Shown here: in pieces, positions 1 to 8,101 of the stretch | Numbering within the stretch: position 1 is the stretch's first letter | How the letters are laid out: the number at the start of each line of letters is the position of its first letter | From: Alphaproteobacteria bacterium UBA3002 | GTDB lineage: Bacteria > Pseudomonadota > Alphaproteobacteria > Rickettsiales > UBA3002 | Assembly (NCBI GenBank): GCA_002346425.1 | Contig: DDZS01000031.1 | Span: 40,810-60,395 of the forward strand | Direction of reading: 5' to 3' | Length of the DNA stretch: 19,586 nucleotides | Notes under the pieces: generated by a model | Databases searched by the model: none | Seen by the model: the letters and a program-made list of their open reading frames with translations, nothing else | Told to the model about the DNA's origin: nothing | Program-made: the position numbers and the translations under genes

Positions 1-49
<49 letters not shown>

Positions 50-66
50 GCTGAGGTGAGGCCTTG

Positions 67-95
67 GTTCTAATGACGGCGCTAGGGCTTGTCAA
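67..95 (-). promoter_or_regulatory. Candidate sigma-70 promoter of tRNA-Ile
   Basis: On the minus strand a perfect -35 box TTGACA (90-95) is separated by 17 bases from TAGAAC (67-72). The tRNA 5' end at 49 lies 18 bases beyond the -10 box. The promoter sits just downstream of the stop codon of the diguanylate cyclase gene, so the tRNA can be transcribed independently. Confidence 0.6.
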
Positions 96-111
96 GTCTC
101 GATGGCGAAGA

Positions 112-1125
112 TTAGTCGGTATATTGCCGCACGCAGTTGCGGCCGGTTTTCTTCGCATCATACATGGCCTCATCGGCCCGTTTGAGAAACGTCGGGATTG
201 TATCTGTTGGACGATGGAGTGCTACGCCAATCGACACCGTAATTTGGCCATAATTCTCGCCCGTATCCTTGCGTTTCAGCTCTTTTTTAGCGATACTTTT
301 CCGGATATTTTCAGCCACAACCACGGCACCTCCCATGGGCGTATCCGGCAAAAGAACACAGAATTCTTCACCGCCATAGCGCGCCACTATGTCTTTACCC
401 TTCACCATATCCATCAGTGAGCGCGCGACGATTTTCACCACTTCATCGCCAACCAGATGGCCATAACGGTCATTAAATGTTTTAAAATGGTCGATATCGA
501 TCATCAGCATGCATAAGGGCGCTTTTATCGCCAAACAGGACTCAATCGTCGCACCAAGCTTCATATCCAACGCCTTACGGTTATAAACACCTGTAAGAAA
601 GTCTTTTTCTGACTCTGTCGTTACTTTTGCGAGATTGGATTTTAATTCTTCTATTTCTTTGCGCGAAGTATCTAATTGCGCATTAATGACGTCACTGCTC
701 GACATCATTCCCGTGATTTGTTCCACCACAGATGAAACGATTTGATCGACTTGTCCGTTTGACGTTTGAATATCTTGCATACGCTCGGACAGAATAGACT
801 TATAGCTTTTTGTATCACCGCTAAAATGCTCAATGGAATCAAGTAATTCCTTCACTAATTTGCGCACCCCGTCCGTCGCTTCTTTGACGATTGCCGTATC
901 CGATTCCGTGACAAATTTGGTATAGAGATAAGCATTTATATCCGCCGTGAATGCCATATCCTCTTTGATTAAGGTGTCGATTTCATGCTTTAGATTCGCG
1001 TTATTTCCCGCCACATAGCTGTACCACACGGCATAATTTTCCGGGACAGGTAAAACGCTGTATTTCGCCATCATTGGCAGAATTTTCTTAGCATATTCAA
1101 AGGCGGCTTCGTGATTCACACTCAT
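112..1125 (-). CDS. Diguanylate cyclase (GGDEF protein, soluble)
   Basis: This enzyme would make the second messenger cyclic di-GMP from two GTP molecules in the cytoplasm. The 337-residue protein has a helical N-terminal region of about 165 residues, with no membrane segment, followed by a GGDEF domain. That domain begins near DFLTGVYNR (about residue 175), carries the metal-binding DIDHFK segment (about 210) and an active-site GGEEF (251-255). The usual inhibitory I-site RxxD five residues upstream reads KGKD, so product inhibition may be weakened. I chose the ATG at 1125 rather than the one at 1131, because an AGGGA ribosome site (1132-1136) sits six bases before it but directly abuts the upstream ATG. 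No phosphodiesterase (EAL/HD-GYP) partner is present in the window. The signal sensed by the N-terminal region is unknown. Confidence 0.93.
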   Translation of the reverse strand: MSVNHEAAFEYAKKILPMMAKYSVLPVPENYAVWYSYVAGNNANLKHEIDTLIKEDMAFTADINAYLYTKFVTESDTAIVKEATDGVRKLVKELLDSIEHFSGDTKSYKSILSERMQDIQTSNGQVDQIVSSVVEQITGMMSSSDVINAQLDTSRKEIEELKSNLAKVTTESEKDFLTGVYNRKALDMKLGATIESCLAIKAPLCMLMIDIDHFKTFNDRYGHLVGDEVVKIVARSLMDMVKGKDIVARYGGEEFCVLLPDTPMGGAVVVAENIRKSIAKKELKRKDTGENYGQITVSIGVALHRPTDTIPTFLKRADEAMYDAKKTGRNCVRQYTD

Positions 1126-1143
1126 GAGCATTCCCTGCTAGTA

Positions 1144-1171
1144 TTGATGCTTAGTCTTATGCCATTATAGG
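1144..1171 (+). promoter_or_regulatory. Candidate promoter for the small membrane protein/winged-helix pair
   Basis: TTGATG (1144-1149), a 16-base spacer and TATAGG (1166-1171) would start transcription about 40 bases before the ATG at 1220. Its -10 overlaps the opposite-strand TATAAT at 1164-1169, so the two divergent promoters would compete for polymerase. The call rests on consensus matching only. Confidence 0.35.
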
Positions 1172-1192
1172 TCATAAATATTAATATATTTT
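1164..1192 (-). promoter_or_regulatory. Candidate promoter for the diguanylate cyclase gene
   Basis: A perfect TATAAT -10 box lies on the minus strand at 1164-1169. The -35 region about 17 bases upstream is AT-rich and poorly conserved (1187-1192), inside a run of A/T that could act as an UP element. The predicted start is near 1157, giving a leader of about 30 bases before the start codon at 1125. Confidence 0.4.
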
Positions 1193-1219
1193 TTATTTTC
1201 TGGAAAAAAATAGGCCCTT

Positions 1220-1564
1220 ATGTCAGAAAGCGTCATGCAAAAAACGCAGCAATATCATTATGAAGTGCCTCCAACGCAGCCGCCGGCATTTTTGCTGGAA
1301 CCCAAACAGGCGATGGTGAAGCCGTATTTTGTGCTCAGTCATAGCGCTCGAGAAGCCATTAAAGCGCGACGGTTTTATCTGAGCCTCGGTATTTATCTTA
1401 TTCTGATAAATATTTGTCTGGGGATGTTACTAAAACCCACTGCGATAACATCCGGCCTGACGATGCAATGGGTGACAGAATCGCCCAATTCTTCCACCTA
1501 TGTCCCGCTTCATGCCGATGATCGCGTTATCACCTACCGCAACGAAAGCCGCGATGCCCGTTAA
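1220..1564 (+). CDS. Small single-pass membrane protein, unknown function
   Basis: I do not recognise this 114-residue protein. Its N-terminal half is proline- and glutamine-bearing and ends in a basic stretch (about residues 43-51). One hydrophobic segment (about 52-71) follows, then a polar tail of about 43 residues. By the positive-inside rule the N-terminus should be cytoplasmic and the tail periplasmic. A short AGG (1212-1214) lies five bases before the start. Its stop codon overlaps the start of the downstream winged-helix gene by 11 bases, which suggests translational coupling and a shared role. A membrane anchor or modulator for that regulator is possible, but this is inference from gene order. 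Confidence 0.6.
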   Translation: MSESVMQKTQQYHYEVPPTQPPAFLLEPKQAMVKPYFVLSHSAREAIKARRFYLSLGIYLILINICLGMLLKPTAITSGLTMQWVTESPNSSTYVPLHADDRVITYRNESRDAR

Positions 1565-2051
1565 CATCGATGCGGCGCTTGCGCCTATCGCCGATGATAT
1601 TTTACGTTATTTGGGCGAACACGCCGAGCAGCTTTCGCTAGATATAACCTTTCAAAATAATGCGTTTATCCTTTCAAAACATAATTCCTCTCTCGCCAGC
1701 TATCATGCGCCCGTGCATCTGGCTTATCTATGTCAGCAAATTGTCGCTTATGGCGGACAACGCGATTATGCGCTGCCGCATGGGTGGCAGCTCGATACTA
1801 TTGGGAATGAGATTTATAATGCGACCGATCGGATCGCTTTGCACGCTAAAGAAGCCGAATTATTACGGGCGTTATTAGAAGCGGAAGGTCAACCGATCAC
1901 CCGTGAGCAATTGTTACAACAGGTATGGGGTTACGCGGAATCGGCAACAACTAACACTCTGGAGACGCATATGTATCGCTTACGGCAAAAACTAGACCCC
2001 ATTTTGCCCGATGCAATTGCCACCGTAGAAGACGGGTATATCTTACGCTGA
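1554..2051 (+). CDS. OmpR/PhoB-type winged-helix protein without receiver domain
   Basis: The C-terminal half (about residues 76-165) fits the DNA-binding domain of OmpR/PhoB regulators. A strand region leads to a helix with LLRALLEAEGQPITREQLL, then the motif QQVWGY, the recognition-helix segment TNTLETHMYRLRQKL and a wing ending VEDGYILR. The first 75 residues are not a phospho-receiver: there is no aspartate pocket and the length is too short. I start at the ATG at 1554 (165 residues), because it lies inside the end of the preceding gene in a coupled arrangement. An upstream in-frame ATG at 1500 would extend further into that gene. A DNA-binding transcription factor is likely, but its target and input are unknown. 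Its 3' end overlaps the convergent gene by 9 bases. Confidence 0.78.
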   Translation: MPVNIDAALAPIADDILRYLGEHAEQLSLDITFQNNAFILSKHNSSLASYHAPVHLAYLCQQIVAYGGQRDYALPHGWQLDTIGNEIYNATDRIALHAKEAELLRALLEAEGQPITREQLLQQVWGYAESATTNTLETHMYRLRQKLDPILPDAIATVEDGYILR

Positions 2052-3596
2052 GGGTTCTTTAAAACTCAACGTATATAAATCGTCCCGGCGATCTTTAAGA
2101 TTGGTTACCGTGCCAGAATTACGAGCCATGATCAGATCTTCCAAACGCAAGTCAGCGAATGCCACGGTTTCGGTATTGGAAGGCGTAATAGCTGCAATCC
2201 CATCGCGCGCAAAGGCGAAATCACAGGGCGTAAAGATGCCGCTTTCCGCATAGTGAATATCCATATTCTCCACATTCGGGATATTGCCGACCACGCCGGA
2301 GGTCACCACATAGCATTGATTTTCCACAGCTCGTGCTTGGCTACAATAGCGTACCCGCAAATAGCCCTGTCGCTCATCCGTACAGAAAGGCACGAACAGA
2401 ATCATTGCCCCTTGGTCGACGAGATGCCGCGCCAGTTCCGGGAATTCCGCATCGTAACAGATCATTACGCCAATCGGGCCGCAATCGGTCATGATGGCTT
2501 TGGCTTCATCGCCACCTTGCAGGTTCCACCAATAGCGCTCATTCGGGGTAGGATGGATTTTCGTCTGACTGTGAATCTGCCCGTCGCGTAGGAACACGTA
2601 AGCAATATTCTGCATCACATCGCCCACCATAGTCGGGTGGGAACCTCCAATAATATTGATATTATAACTAATCGAAAGCCGGCTCATAAAGGTGCGGAAA
2701 CGCTCGGCATATTCGGTCACTTCCTGCATCGCCTCTTCGCGGCGCAGGCGTTGACTAGCCGCTGAGAGCAATTGAAGGGTAAACATTTCCGGAAATACTA
2801 CGAAATCCGCGCCATAATCAGACGCCACGTCGACGTAATACTCGACCTGCTGTTCAAATTCGTCGGCGCTATCGATTTTACGCATCTGATATTGAACTGT
2901 GCAAATACGTACCGAATGCGGCATCCGACCACGTTTTACTTCCTTCGGTGTATCGTCGGCGAGCACTTTCGGATTGCGCCAACGCATCATCGCGCCCTTA
3001 TGGCGCGATTCCGGGTCCGGATGCAGGTAATCATGCATCACTTTGACGAATTCGAAATCGTTCGACATCTGGAAGTTAATGACCCGTTCCATCAATTCGC
3101 GATTGATGATGCGTTCGACATATTGCTCCGCTGTTTCCTTGGTTTCCTGATAATGCGTATTATAATTCGGGATACGGCCAACGAGGATAATGCCCTTTAA
3201 CCCCATCTCTTCGCACAATTCTTTGCGGCGATTATAAAGGCGCTGGCCAATCCGTAAGCCCTGCATTTTGGGATCAACGGCGATCTCAAGCCCATACAGC
3301 CATTCCCCCTCGGGATCATGCTTTTTAATGGTGCCCTCGTCCGTAAACTCGTCCCAGTCATGCTGTGCCAAGGCGTTATCTTCCCGTACCAGCATACTCG
3401 CGCAGTGGCCCACGATTTTATTATCGTAAATCGCCACAAACTGCCCTTCCGGGAAACGCTCTAACTGACCTTGTAGCATGTCATCGCTGACGCTGGTTTC
3501 ATGGTAAAACTGGCGGCTTAACGCTTTGACCGCTTCAAAGTCTTGTTTTTTCAGGTTTCGAATCGTGAGCCGTGGGCGTGTTACATCATCAGTCAT
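2043..3596 (-). CDS. Fused GNAT acetyltransferase and carbon-nitrogen hydrolase
   Basis: This 517-residue cytoplasmic protein joins two enzymes. Residues about 8-200 form a GNAT N-acetyltransferase domain, with an acetyl-CoA-binding segment near LEIAVDPKMQGLRIGQRL (about 103-120). Residues about 226-510 form a nitrilase-superfamily amidohydrolase with the full triad: Glu270 (VFPEMF), Lys346 (HSQTKIHPT) and Cys380 (VMICYDAEFPE). This fusion is a known bacterial family, but its physiological substrate is not established. Acyl transfer coupled with amide hydrolysis on an amine or amide metabolite is the reasonable inference. The family length and both domains are intact. No clear Shine-Dalgarno sequence precedes the ATG at 3596. 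Confidence 0.92.
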   Translation of the reverse strand: MTDDVTRPRLTIRNLKKQDFEAVKALSRQFYHETSVSDDMLQGQLERFPEGQFVAIYDNKIVGHCASMLVREDNALAQHDWDEFTDEGTIKKHDPEGEWLYGLEIAVDPKMQGLRIGQRLYNRRKELCEEMGLKGIILVGRIPNYNTHYQETKETAEQYVERIINRELMERVINFQMSNDFEFVKVMHDYLHPDPESRHKGAMMRWRNPKVLADDTPKEVKRGRMPHSVRICTVQYQMRKIDSADEFEQQVEYYVDVASDYGADFVVFPEMFTLQLLSAASQRLRREEAMQEVTEYAERFRTFMSRLSISYNINIIGGSHPTMVGDVMQNIAYVFLRDGQIHSQTKIHPTPNERYWWNLQGGDEAKAIMTDCGPIGVMICYDAEFPELARHLVDQGAMILFVPFCTDERQGYLRVRYCSQARAVENQCYVVTSGVVGNIPNVENMDIHYAESGIFTPCDFAFARDGIAAITPSNTETVAFADLRLEDLIMARNSGTVTNLKDRRDDLYTLSFKEPSA

Positions 3597-3639
3597 GCGC
3601 CATGGCTAGCGGATAAGCGTTCATTTGCAAAGGGCATTC

Positions 3640-3654
3640 TGGTATTCGATACCA
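3640..3654. repeat. Perfect inverted repeat upstream of the GNAT/hydrolase gene
   Basis: TGGTAT-TCG-ATACCA has six-base arms around a three-base centre. It lies 44 bases upstream of the GNAT/hydrolase start codon, in the 163-base gap between that gene and the IalB-family gene. Its position and size suit a dimeric repressor site or a small leader hairpin. I see no second copy with the same spacing in the window. Confidence 0.4.
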
Positions 3655-3759
3655 TTCCTAACCCTCTATTTATTCCTTGGCGGCTCAACCGTTAACATTT
3701 ATGAACTTTTTATGCAGGAAACTATTGCAATCGCACATAAAATTCGCTAATCCGCAGGC

Positions 3760-4251
3760 ATGCAAGCAATCGCACTCGTTCTTACAATCTTCGTAATCGT
3801 ACTTTCGGCCCCAACGAAAGCGCAAACCCTGCTCTCCAGTCATCAGAACTGGCGGGTATTTACCGTACAGAAAGATGGGCAAAAAGTTTGCTATATCGCC
3901 AGCATGCCGACGAAAAAAGAAGGCAATTATTCCAAGCGCGGCGAACCCTATCTGATGGTCACGCATATCAGCAACAATACCGATGAAGTCAGCGCCTCCT
4001 CCGGCTACCCCTACCAAGAAGGCAAAGACGTTAAATTAAACTTCGGCCAAACCAGCATCGACCTGTTTTCAAAAGGCGAAGTGGCTTGGACCTATGATCG
4101 CGAAGCCGACAAAAAGACGGTAAAAGAAATGATTCGCGGTACCGATGCCGTTGTCCGTGGCACGTCGTGGAAAGGCACCTATTCCAAGGATACCTACTCG
4201 TTGATCGGCTTCACCGATGCGCACCGCGCGATGAAGCAGGCGTGTAAATAA
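3760..4251 (+). CDS. Invasion-associated locus B (IalB) family exported protein
   Basis: The 163-residue protein starts with a signal peptide: hydrophobic residues 3-16 and a likely cut after Ala21 (PTKA-Q). It then shows the IalB-family pattern: a Trp near the mature start, KVCYIAS (about 42-48), a tyrosine-glycine SGYPY segment, AW near 109-110, VRGTSWKGT, and DTYSLIGF before a terminal cysteine. Cys44 and Cys162 could form a disulfide in the periplasm. The family is named after a Bartonella invasion locus but is widespread in non-pathogenic alphaproteobacteria, so an invasion role should not be assumed. An in-frame stop at 3748 fixes the start at 3760. rlmN begins 14 bases after the stop, suggesting co-transcription. 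Confidence 0.85.
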   Translation: MQAIALVLTIFVIVLSAPTKAQTLLSSHQNWRVFTVQKDGQKVCYIASMPTKKEGNYSKRGEPYLMVTHISNNTDEVSASSGYPYQEGKDVKLNFGQTSIDLFSKGEVAWTYDREADKKTVKEMIRGTDAVVRGTSWKGTYSKDTYSLIGFTDAHRAMKQACK

Positions 4252-4265
4252 CGCCCCAATCCAAA

Positions 4266-5393
4266 ATGCAGGCTCTCGTCACAAAAACCGCGGAAACTAC
4301 CGCGCCGGGAGAGCTATTATCCGGCAAAACCAATCTTATCGGCATGCCATTTGAGCGCTTGGAAGGCTTCCTGCAATCCTTAGGGTTACCAAAATTCCGC
4401 GCTAAACAAGTATGGCATTGGCTCTATGTCCGCGGCCTTCGTGAGTTCGATGGCATGGATAATATTGGCAAACCAATGCGCGAATTGTTGAAAGACAACG
4501 CTTGTATCGAACGCCCGACCGTCACTGACGACCAGCTATCCGCCGATGGCACACGGAAATGGCTGTTTCAATATTCCGACGGTCGCGAGGTGGAAACCGT
4601 CTTCATTCCCGAAGCAGAGCGCGGAACGCTATGCATATCCTCGCAAGTAGGTTGCACCCTCGCCTGCACCTTCTGCCATACGGGCACGCAGCGATTAGTA
4701 CGCAACCTGAATGCTGCGGAAATCGTCGGCCAATATTTGATGGCGCGCGACATTCTCGGTGAAGTCAGTCGCGATGAGCGTAAAATCACCAATATTGTTT
4801 TTATGGGGATGGGCGAACCCTTGTTTAACTACGATGCAGTCACGCAAGCCGGTGCTATCCTGACCGATCAGAATGGCATCGACCTGTCACGCCGCAAAGT
4901 CACCGTTTCAACCTCAGGCGTGGTGCCCGACATGCGGCGTTTGACCGATGAAACCGGCCTCGCCCTCGCCGTTTCGCTGCATGCGTGCAACGACACATTG
5001 CGCAACGAGATTGTCCCAATCAATCGCAAATATCCGTTACGCGAACTGATTGATGCGATGCGTTATTACTCCGAGAAAAACCCGTCTCGGCGGATTTTGG
5101 TGGAATATGTCATGCTTCAGGAAGTGAATGATACGCCTGAACATGCCGCTGAAATGATCGCATTACTGAAAGACATGCCGGTCAAAATCAATTTGATCCC
5201 GTTCAATCCGTGGCCCGGTTCACCCTATGAACGCAGCTCGAACAACCGGATTCATCGCTTTGCCAAATTATTGCAGGATGCCGGGCTTTCCACCCCCATT
5301 CGTAAAACTCGAGGCGACGATATTCTCGCTGCCTGCGGCCAGTTGAAATCCCTCAGCGAGCGCGGAGCGCGCGAAAAAGTGAAGCTGCACTAG
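4266..5393 (+). CDS. rlmN: 23S rRNA A2503 / tRNA A37 C2-methyltransferase RlmN
   Basis: RlmN is a radical-SAM enzyme that methylates C2 of adenosine 2503 in 23S rRNA and of adenosine 37 in some tRNAs. The 375-residue protein has an N-terminal substrate-binding region (FRAKQVWHWLY, about 43-53). The 4Fe-4S cluster motif CxxxCxxC is at Cys130, Cys134 and Cys137, and GMGEPLFNY is present. The two catalytic cysteines of the ping-pong mechanism are also there: Cys123 (TLCISSQ) and Cys357 near the C-terminus (AACGQL). Length is normal for the family. The first 25 or so residues are not conserved and the start has no clear ribosome site, so the exact N-terminus is less certain. It lies between the IalB gene and alaS on the same strand. 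Confidence 0.96.
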   Translation: MQALVTKTAETTAPGELLSGKTNLIGMPFERLEGFLQSLGLPKFRAKQVWHWLYVRGLREFDGMDNIGKPMRELLKDNACIERPTVTDDQLSADGTRKWLFQYSDGREVETVFIPEAERGTLCISSQVGCTLACTFCHTGTQRLVRNLNAAEIVGQYLMARDILGEVSRDERKITNIVFMGMGEPLFNYDAVTQAGAILTDQNGIDLSRRKVTVSTSGVVPDMRRLTDETGLALAVSLHACNDTLRNEIVPINRKYPLRELIDAMRYYSEKNPSRRILVEYVMLQEVNDTPEHAAEMIALLKDMPVKINLIPFNPWPGSPYERSSNNRIHRFAKLLQDAGLSTPIRKTRGDDILAACGQLKSLSERGAREKVKLH

Positions 5394-5412
5394 GGTAACG
5401 CGCAATATTCCG

Positions 5413-5440
5413 GTGACACTCTGCGCATAATCACTATATT
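5413..5440 (+). promoter_or_regulatory. Candidate alaS promoter, possibly giving a leaderless mRNA
   Basis: GTGACA (5413-5418), a 16-base spacer and TATATT (5435-5440) fit a sigma-70 promoter in the 53-base gap after rlmN. Transcription would start about seven bases later, essentially at the ATG at 5447, and no Shine-Dalgarno sequence precedes that ATG. A rival -10, CATAAT at 5426-5431, lacks a good -35. Confidence 0.35.
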
Positions 5441-5446
5441 TACCGC

Positions 5447-8101
5447 ATGACCTCATTAAATCAGATCCGCCGTATTTTCCTCGATTATTTCGCTGAGCAC
5501 GGCCATACCGAACTCCCCTCCTCTGCCCTGGTGCCACATAACGACCCGACGTTGATGTTCACCAATGCGGGGATGAACCAGTTTAAGAATGTCTTTACCG
5601 GCGTTGAAAAGCCTGTATCTCCCAAAGCGGCAACGGCGCAGAAATGCGTACGCGCCGGAGGCAAGCATAACGACCTCGACAATGTCGGCTATACCGCGCG
5701 TCACCACACCTTTTTCGAGATGATGGGCAATTTCTCCTTCGGCGATTATTTTAAAGAAGGCGCGATTCGCCATGCGTGGACGCTGCTTACGGAAAAATTC
5801 AAAATCCCCGCTGATAAGCTCTATTTCACCGTCTATCACACCGATGACGAAGCCTTCGAACTATGGAAAAAAGTGACCGGCTGCGATGATAGCCGCATTT
5901 TGCGCGTACCGACTGCCGATAACTTCTGGTCGATGGGTGAGACCGGCCCTTGTGGGCCATGTTCTGAAATTTTTTACGACCATGGCGTCGGCAATGGTGA
6001 GTGGGCCTTGGATGACACCGGCCACGACCTGTTCGACGAACGTTATGTCGAAATCTGGAACCTCGTCTTCATGCAATATGACCAGATCGACAAGGAGACC
6101 CGCGTCGACCTGCCGAAACCCTGTATCGATACCGGTATGGGCCTTGAACGCATGGCGACCGTGTTGCAGGGCAAAAAAGACAATTACGAAATCGACCTGT
6201 TTCAATATATCATCGGCGCGATCAAGCAGTTGACCGATACCAAAGAAACCACCGCCTCGCACAAAGTCATCGCCGATCACCTCCGCTCTTCCTGCTTCCT
6301 GATTGCAGACGGCGTGCTGCCCTCTAACGAAGGACGCGGCTACGTGCTGCGGCGGATTATGCGACGCGGCATGCGCCATGCCCATATGCTGGGCGCGAAA
6401 GAACCGCTGATGCATCGCCTGGTGCCCGCCCTGCTAGAGCAAATGGGCGAACATTACGAAGAATTGGTGCGCGCGAAAGCGACCATTGTTACCACGCTAA
6501 AACAGGAAGAAACCCGCTTTAAGCAAACATTGGAACGCGGGCTGAAGCTTCTCGACGATGCCAAAGACGGCATGAAGGCAGGCGACAAATTGCCGGGCGA
6601 TGTGGCGTTTAAACTCTATGACACCTACGGCTTCCCGCTCGATCTGACGGAAGATATTCTACGCGGCGAGCAAATGAGCGTCGATCAGGAAGGCTTCGAT
6701 GCCGCCATGGCCGAGCAAAAAGCCCGTGCACGCGCGGCATGGAGCGGTTCTGGCGCCGCCGCGACCGAAAAGGTCTGGTATGAGATTAAAGAAGCGCATG
6801 GCGCGACCGAATTTACCGGCTACACCGCCACGCAAACCGAAGCGGTGATTGTCGCATTGGTCAAAGATGGCGAAATCGTCGACCAGTTACGCGAAAGCGA
6901 AGATGGCTGGCTGATCACCAATCAAACCCCGTTCTATGGCGAGTCTGGTGGTCAGGAAGGTGATCACGGGACTGCGAAAAATGATAAAGGTGCGGGCGAT
7001 ATTACCGATACCAAAAAACCGGTCGCCGGTCTGCACGCGCATCAGATGCACGTGACCAAAGGCAGCCTAAAAACCGGCGACACCGTCACTTTACGCATCA
7101 ATGCTGAACGCCGTGAGCGGGTAAAAGCGAACCATTCCGCCACCCACCTACTACATGCGGCGCTGCGCAAGCATTTAGGCGAGCATGTAACGCAAAAAGG
7201 CTCTCTGGTCGCTGAGGATCGTTTGCGCTTTGATATCACCCATCCTGAACAAGTAACGCCGGAACAACTCCGCGCCGTTGAACTGGATGTGAACCGGCTG
7301 GTCTGGAAAAACTCGCCCGTGCGCACGCAGTTAATGCAGAAAGATGACGCGATTGCTGCCGGTGCTATGGCGATGTTTGGTGAGAAATACGAAGACGAAG
7401 TCCGTGTGTTGACCATGGGTATGGAAGACGAGCTTGGCGTGGATTTTTCAGTGGAACTTTGCGGCGGCACGCATGTGGAGCATACCGGCGATATCGGCCT
7501 GTTCAAAATCATCTCGGAAAGCGCTGTCGCTGCTGGCGTACGTCGCATCGAAGCATTAACCCGCGATGGTGCCTACGCGTATTTGTCCGAGCAAGATCAA
7601 CGTTTACGCGACGCGGCAAGCTTAATGGTCACCAAGCCGGAACACGTGCTAGAGAGCGTTGGGAAGTTGCAGGATGAGAAAAAGCAACTCGACAAACTAC
7701 TGAAAGACGCCAAAAAACAGCTTGCGATGGGCGGCTCTGGCGGGGGCGACATCACTAGCGAAGATGTTGGCGGCATCGCCTTTGTCGGCAAAAGCTTCGG
7801 TGAATTGCCGCCGAAAGAATTACGCGATATCGCCACCCAGTTAGCGCAGCAACATAGCAAGGCAGTGGTTGCGGTAGCCAGTCAGTTCGAAGGCAAGGCG
7901 TCAGTCATCGTGGCAATCGGCAACGATGCCGCGAACGCGCCGGATGCTCCGTCTCTGGTGCAGCTCGCAGTCCCCATCGTTGGCGGTAAAGGCGGTGGCG
8001 GCAAGCCGAACTTCGCGCAATGCGGCGGTTCAGATGGCGATAAAATCGACGATGCTATCGCCGCCATTAAATCAGCACTACAGGAAAAAGCGGCCGCTTA
8101 G
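5447..8101 (+). CDS. alaS: Alanyl-tRNA synthetase
   Basis: AlaRS charges tRNA-Ala with alanine and clears mischarged serine and glycine. The 884-residue protein has the usual full-length layout. A class II catalytic domain occupies about residues 1-240 (FTNAGMNQFK, TARHHTFFEMMGNFSFGDYF, GLERM). A tRNA-recognition region and a middle domain follow. The editing domain carries the zinc-binding HxxxH (His563, His567) and CGGTH (Cys672, His676) motifs. The C-Ala domain follows, with a glycine-rich GGKGGGG segment near the end. All key motifs are present. Its last four bases overlap the end of the convergent unknown gene, leaving no room for an intergenic terminator. Confidence 0.98.
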   Translation: MTSLNQIRRIFLDYFAEHGHTELPSSALVPHNDPTLMFTNAGMNQFKNVFTGVEKPVSPKAATAQKCVRAGGKHNDLDNVGYTARHHTFFEMMGNFSFGDYFKEGAIRHAWTLLTEKFKIPADKLYFTVYHTDDEAFELWKKVTGCDDSRILRVPTADNFWSMGETGPCGPCSEIFYDHGVGNGEWALDDTGHDLFDERYVEIWNLVFMQYDQIDKETRVDLPKPCIDTGMGLERMATVLQGKKDNYEIDLFQYIIGAIKQLTDTKETTASHKVIADHLRSSCFLIADGVLPSNEGRGYVLRRIMRRGMRHAHMLGAKEPLMHRLVPALLEQMGEHYEELVRAKATIVTTLKQEETRFKQTLERGLKLLDDAKDGMKAGDKLPGDVAFKLYDTYGFPLDLTEDILRGEQMSVDQEGFDAAMAEQKARARAAWSGSGAAATEKVWYEIKEAHGATEFTGYTATQTEAVIVALVKDGEIVDQLRESEDGWLITNQTPFYGESGGQEGDHGTAKNDKGAGDITDTKKPVAGLHAHQMHVTKGSLKTGDTVTLRINAERRERVKANHSATHLLHAALRKHLGEHVTQKGSLVAEDRLRFDITHPEQVTPEQLRAVELDVNRLVWKNSPVRTQLMQKDDAIAAGAMAMFGEKYEDEVRVLTMGMEDELGVDFSVELCGGTHVEHTGDIGLFKIISESAVAAGVRRIEALTRDGAYAYLSEQDQRLRDAASLMVTKPEHVLESVGKLQDEKKQLDKLLKDAKKQLAMGGSGGGDITSEDVGGIAFVGKSFGELPPKELRDIATQLAQQHSKAVVAVASQFEGKASVIVAIGNDAANAPDAPSLVQLAVPIVGGKGGGGKPNFAQCGGSDGDKIDDAIAAIKSALQEKAAA

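Noticed and set aside
5861..6415. Long open frame on the minus strand inside alaS (184 codons), and similar ones at 7042-7548.
   Set aside because: They lie wholly antisense to a well-conserved gene, encode His/Arg-rich or Ser/Arg-rich sequence without known motifs, and lack ribosome sites.
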